DNA from: Sphingomonadaceae bacterium
Lineage (GTDB): Bacteria > Pseudomonadota > Alphaproteobacteria > Sphingomonadales > Sphingomonadaceae
Direction: 5' to 3'
NCBI GenBank assembly: GCA_947442095.1
Contig: CANEVG010000204.1
Location: forward strand, 1-6,535
Length of the DNA stretch: 6,535 nt
Position numbers and translations under genes: made by a program. Positions 5,554 through 6,535 of the stretch are shown in pieces (position 1 is the stretch's first letter; every line of letters begins with the position of its first letter). The notes beneath the pieces are model-generated. The model made no database searches. It saw only the letters and a list, made by a program, of their open reading frames with translations, and was not told the DNA's origin.

Positions 5554-6318
5554 TTAATAGGAACCGCGTGAAGCCACCACGGCGGGCACGGTGCGCAGAA
5601 CGATGTTTAAATCGAACAGCATTGAAGCCCGCTCCCGGTACTTCACGTCCAGCTGGACGCGCTCATCATAACTGACATCATTGCGTCCGCTTACTTGCCA
5701 CAGCCCAGTCAGACCAGGCTTCACCGCAGTATAGTCAGCAAAAAACTGGCCATACTTTTCAATTTCGGCAGACACGATCGGGCGCGGGCCGACCACGCTC
5801 ATTTCGCCGCGCAGGATGTTGAACAGCTGCGGCAGTTCATCGAGGCTGAGTTTGCGCACAATCTTGCCGCAGCGCGAAATCCGGCAATCGTCGCGCAGCT
5901 TGTGATGGCTTTCCCACTCGCGGCGCGCGTCCGGGCAGCGTGCGAGGATGTCGGCGAGCAGTTCCTCGGCATTCTCATGCATCGTCCGGAACTTGATACA
6001 GCCGAACATCTTGCCGCCCTTGCCCACGCGCTGTTGGATGAACAGCAGGGGGCCCGGACTGTCGATCTGCAAGATGATCGCAAGGAGCACCAAGGCTGGC
6101 AGTGCAACCACCAGAAAGCTGGCCGCAAAGGCGATATCGAATGCCCGCTTTGCCGCCACATAGAAAACCGATTGCGTGACCTCATCTGCACAGAAACGGG
6201 CATCGGGGGTACCCGGTCCGGGAAACGGCTCCACCATTTCCGGCGATGCGCGATACCCATAGTCCAAGTAAGATTCGACCGGGAAGAATTCCTCGAGCCG
6301 TCCTGCCTCACGCAACAT
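5554..6318 (-). CDS. Priming sugar-phosphate transferase (ExoY/WbaP-like, monotopic polyprenyl-phosphate glycosyl-1-phosphate transferase)
   Basis: The enzyme would start repeat-unit synthesis by moving a hexose-1-phosphate from a UDP-sugar to undecaprenyl phosphate at the inner membrane. Residue numbers are for the 254-residue form. The first 56 or so residues are polar. KRAFDIAFAASFLVVALPALVLLAIIL (57-83) is the membrane hairpin helix that opens the catalytic domain. SPGPLLFIQQRVGKGGKMF (87-105), IKFRTM (108-113), LDELPQLFNILRGEMSVVGPRP (159-180) with the catalytic Asp-Glu pair (160-161), and KPGLTGLWQVSGRNDVSYDERV (200-221) are all intact. The length is that of the short ExoY-like class; the N-terminal four-helix part of full-length WbaP is absent. 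ATG 6318 is preferred over GTG 6360 (268 residues) because GGGGAA lies 8 bases upstream, while the region before GTG 6360 lacks a Shine-Dalgarno and the extra 14 codons are atypical. It faces the rest of the cluster and so is transcribed separately. Glucose or galactose as first sugar is a guess. Confidence 0.93.
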   Translation of the reverse strand: MLREAGRLEEFFPVESYLDYGYRASPEMVEPFPGPGTPDARFCADEVTQSVFYVAAKRAFDIAFAASFLVVALPALVLLAIILQIDSPGPLLFIQQRVGKGGKMFGCIKFRTMHENAEELLADILARCPDARREWESHHKLRDDCRISRCGKIVRKLSLDELPQLFNILRGEMSVVGPRPIVSAEIEKYGQFFADYTAVKPGLTGLWQVSGRNDVSYDERVQLDVKYRERASMLFDLNIVLRTVPAVVASRGSY

Positions 6319-6391
6319 GTCGCCAGTTCCCCATTTCCGGCCATGACGGAGAAAATCCACCTGTCAGGCTGCGGAAAAACCCTGTCACGAG

Positions 6392-6417
6392 TCGAACATT
6401 CCCTCGTACGGGTTCGA
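6392..6417. promoter_or_regulatory. Dyad upstream of the priming transferase (possible operator)
   Basis: TCGAAC (6392-6397) and GTTCGA (6412-6417) form an inverted repeat with 14 bases between, and CCC/GGG (6401-6403, 6410-6412) can pair inside it. It lies between the candidate promoter and the start codon, where a repressor site or leader hairpin would act. The arms are short, so chance is possible. Confidence 0.3.
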
Positions 6418-6440
6418 AATAGGCGGTGAGTGTTTCGTTA

Positions 6441-6468
6441 ATTTTACATTAAGCGGAAGGCCTGAAAA
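6441..6468 (-). promoter_or_regulatory. Candidate sigma-70-type promoter for the priming transferase
   Basis: On the minus strand, TTTTCA (6463-6468) and TAAAAT (6441-6446) are 16 bases apart; they match the -35 and -10 consensus at 4 and 5 of 6 bases. The surrounding region from about 6430 to the window end is AT-rich, as promoters often are in GC-rich genomes. The region to 6535 shows no gene. Confidence 0.35.
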
Positions 6469-6535
6469 ACTATTTATTCATAAGGCGAGCCATTACATTC
6501 CAAATAATATTGGCCATATAATTGCCACATACTGA

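Noticed and set aside
5383..5571. Short plus-strand frame of 62 codons between the convergent genes
   Set aside because: No Shine-Dalgarno, no recognisable protein, atypical codon pattern, and it overlaps the end of the transferase gene.
5695..6429. Plus-strand open frame of 244 codons opposite the priming transferase
   Set aside because: The minus strand encodes an intact transferase with every family motif; the plus product has no recognisable domain and arises from the GC-rich codon pattern.

Overview
The window looks like part of an exopolysaccharide (EPS) or capsule biosynthesis cluster from a GC-rich alphaproteobacterium. The style of the proteins (a Wzx/Wzy-type pathway beside a serralysin-type RTX secretion substrate, and a short ExoY/WbaP-like priming transferase) suggests a sphingomonad such as Novosphingobium, Sphingomonas or Erythrobacter. 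That placement is inference from family resemblance and base composition, not from a marker gene.

Layout. Positions 1-4034 hold four closely packed plus-strand genes that read as one operon: the 3' part of a Wzy/O-antigen-ligase-like membrane polymerase (1-870), a family 2 glycosyltransferase (929-1798), a Wzx-like flippase (1810-3264) and a PAPS-dependent sulfotransferase-like protein (3261-4034, overlapping the flippase stop by 4 bases). After an AT-rich gap of about 150 bases comes a stand-alone RTX protein (4186-4929) with 17 uninterrupted calcium-binding nonapeptides and a serralysin-like C-terminal secretion domain. A strong intrinsic terminator (4954-4990) closes it. A small ORF for a putative C-terminally anchored membrane protein follows (5046-5291). 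A 262-base gap with no convincing gene (5292-5553) separates this from a convergent minus-strand priming sugar-phosphate transferase (5554-6318, possibly to 6360). Its AT-rich upstream region, with a candidate promoter and a dyad, runs to the window edge.

How the genes may work together. The minus-strand transferase would load the first sugar phosphate onto undecaprenyl phosphate at the inner membrane. The GT2 enzyme would add a sugar to the growing repeat unit, the flippase would turn the lipid-linked unit to the periplasm, and the Wzy-like protein would polymerise it. The sulfotransferase could add sulfate to the glycan, giving a sulfated EPS. The RTX protein would be exported by a type I system and fold outside the cell on binding calcium, perhaps as a matrix protein that contacts this polymer. 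The polymer chemistry and the RTX-EPS link are inference. The co-polymerase, outer-membrane export and type I transporter genes are not in this window.

The main point of interest is a sulfotransferase at the end of a Wzx/Wzy operon directly followed by a repeat-only RTX protein whose predicted exposed positions are rich in basic and aromatic residues.
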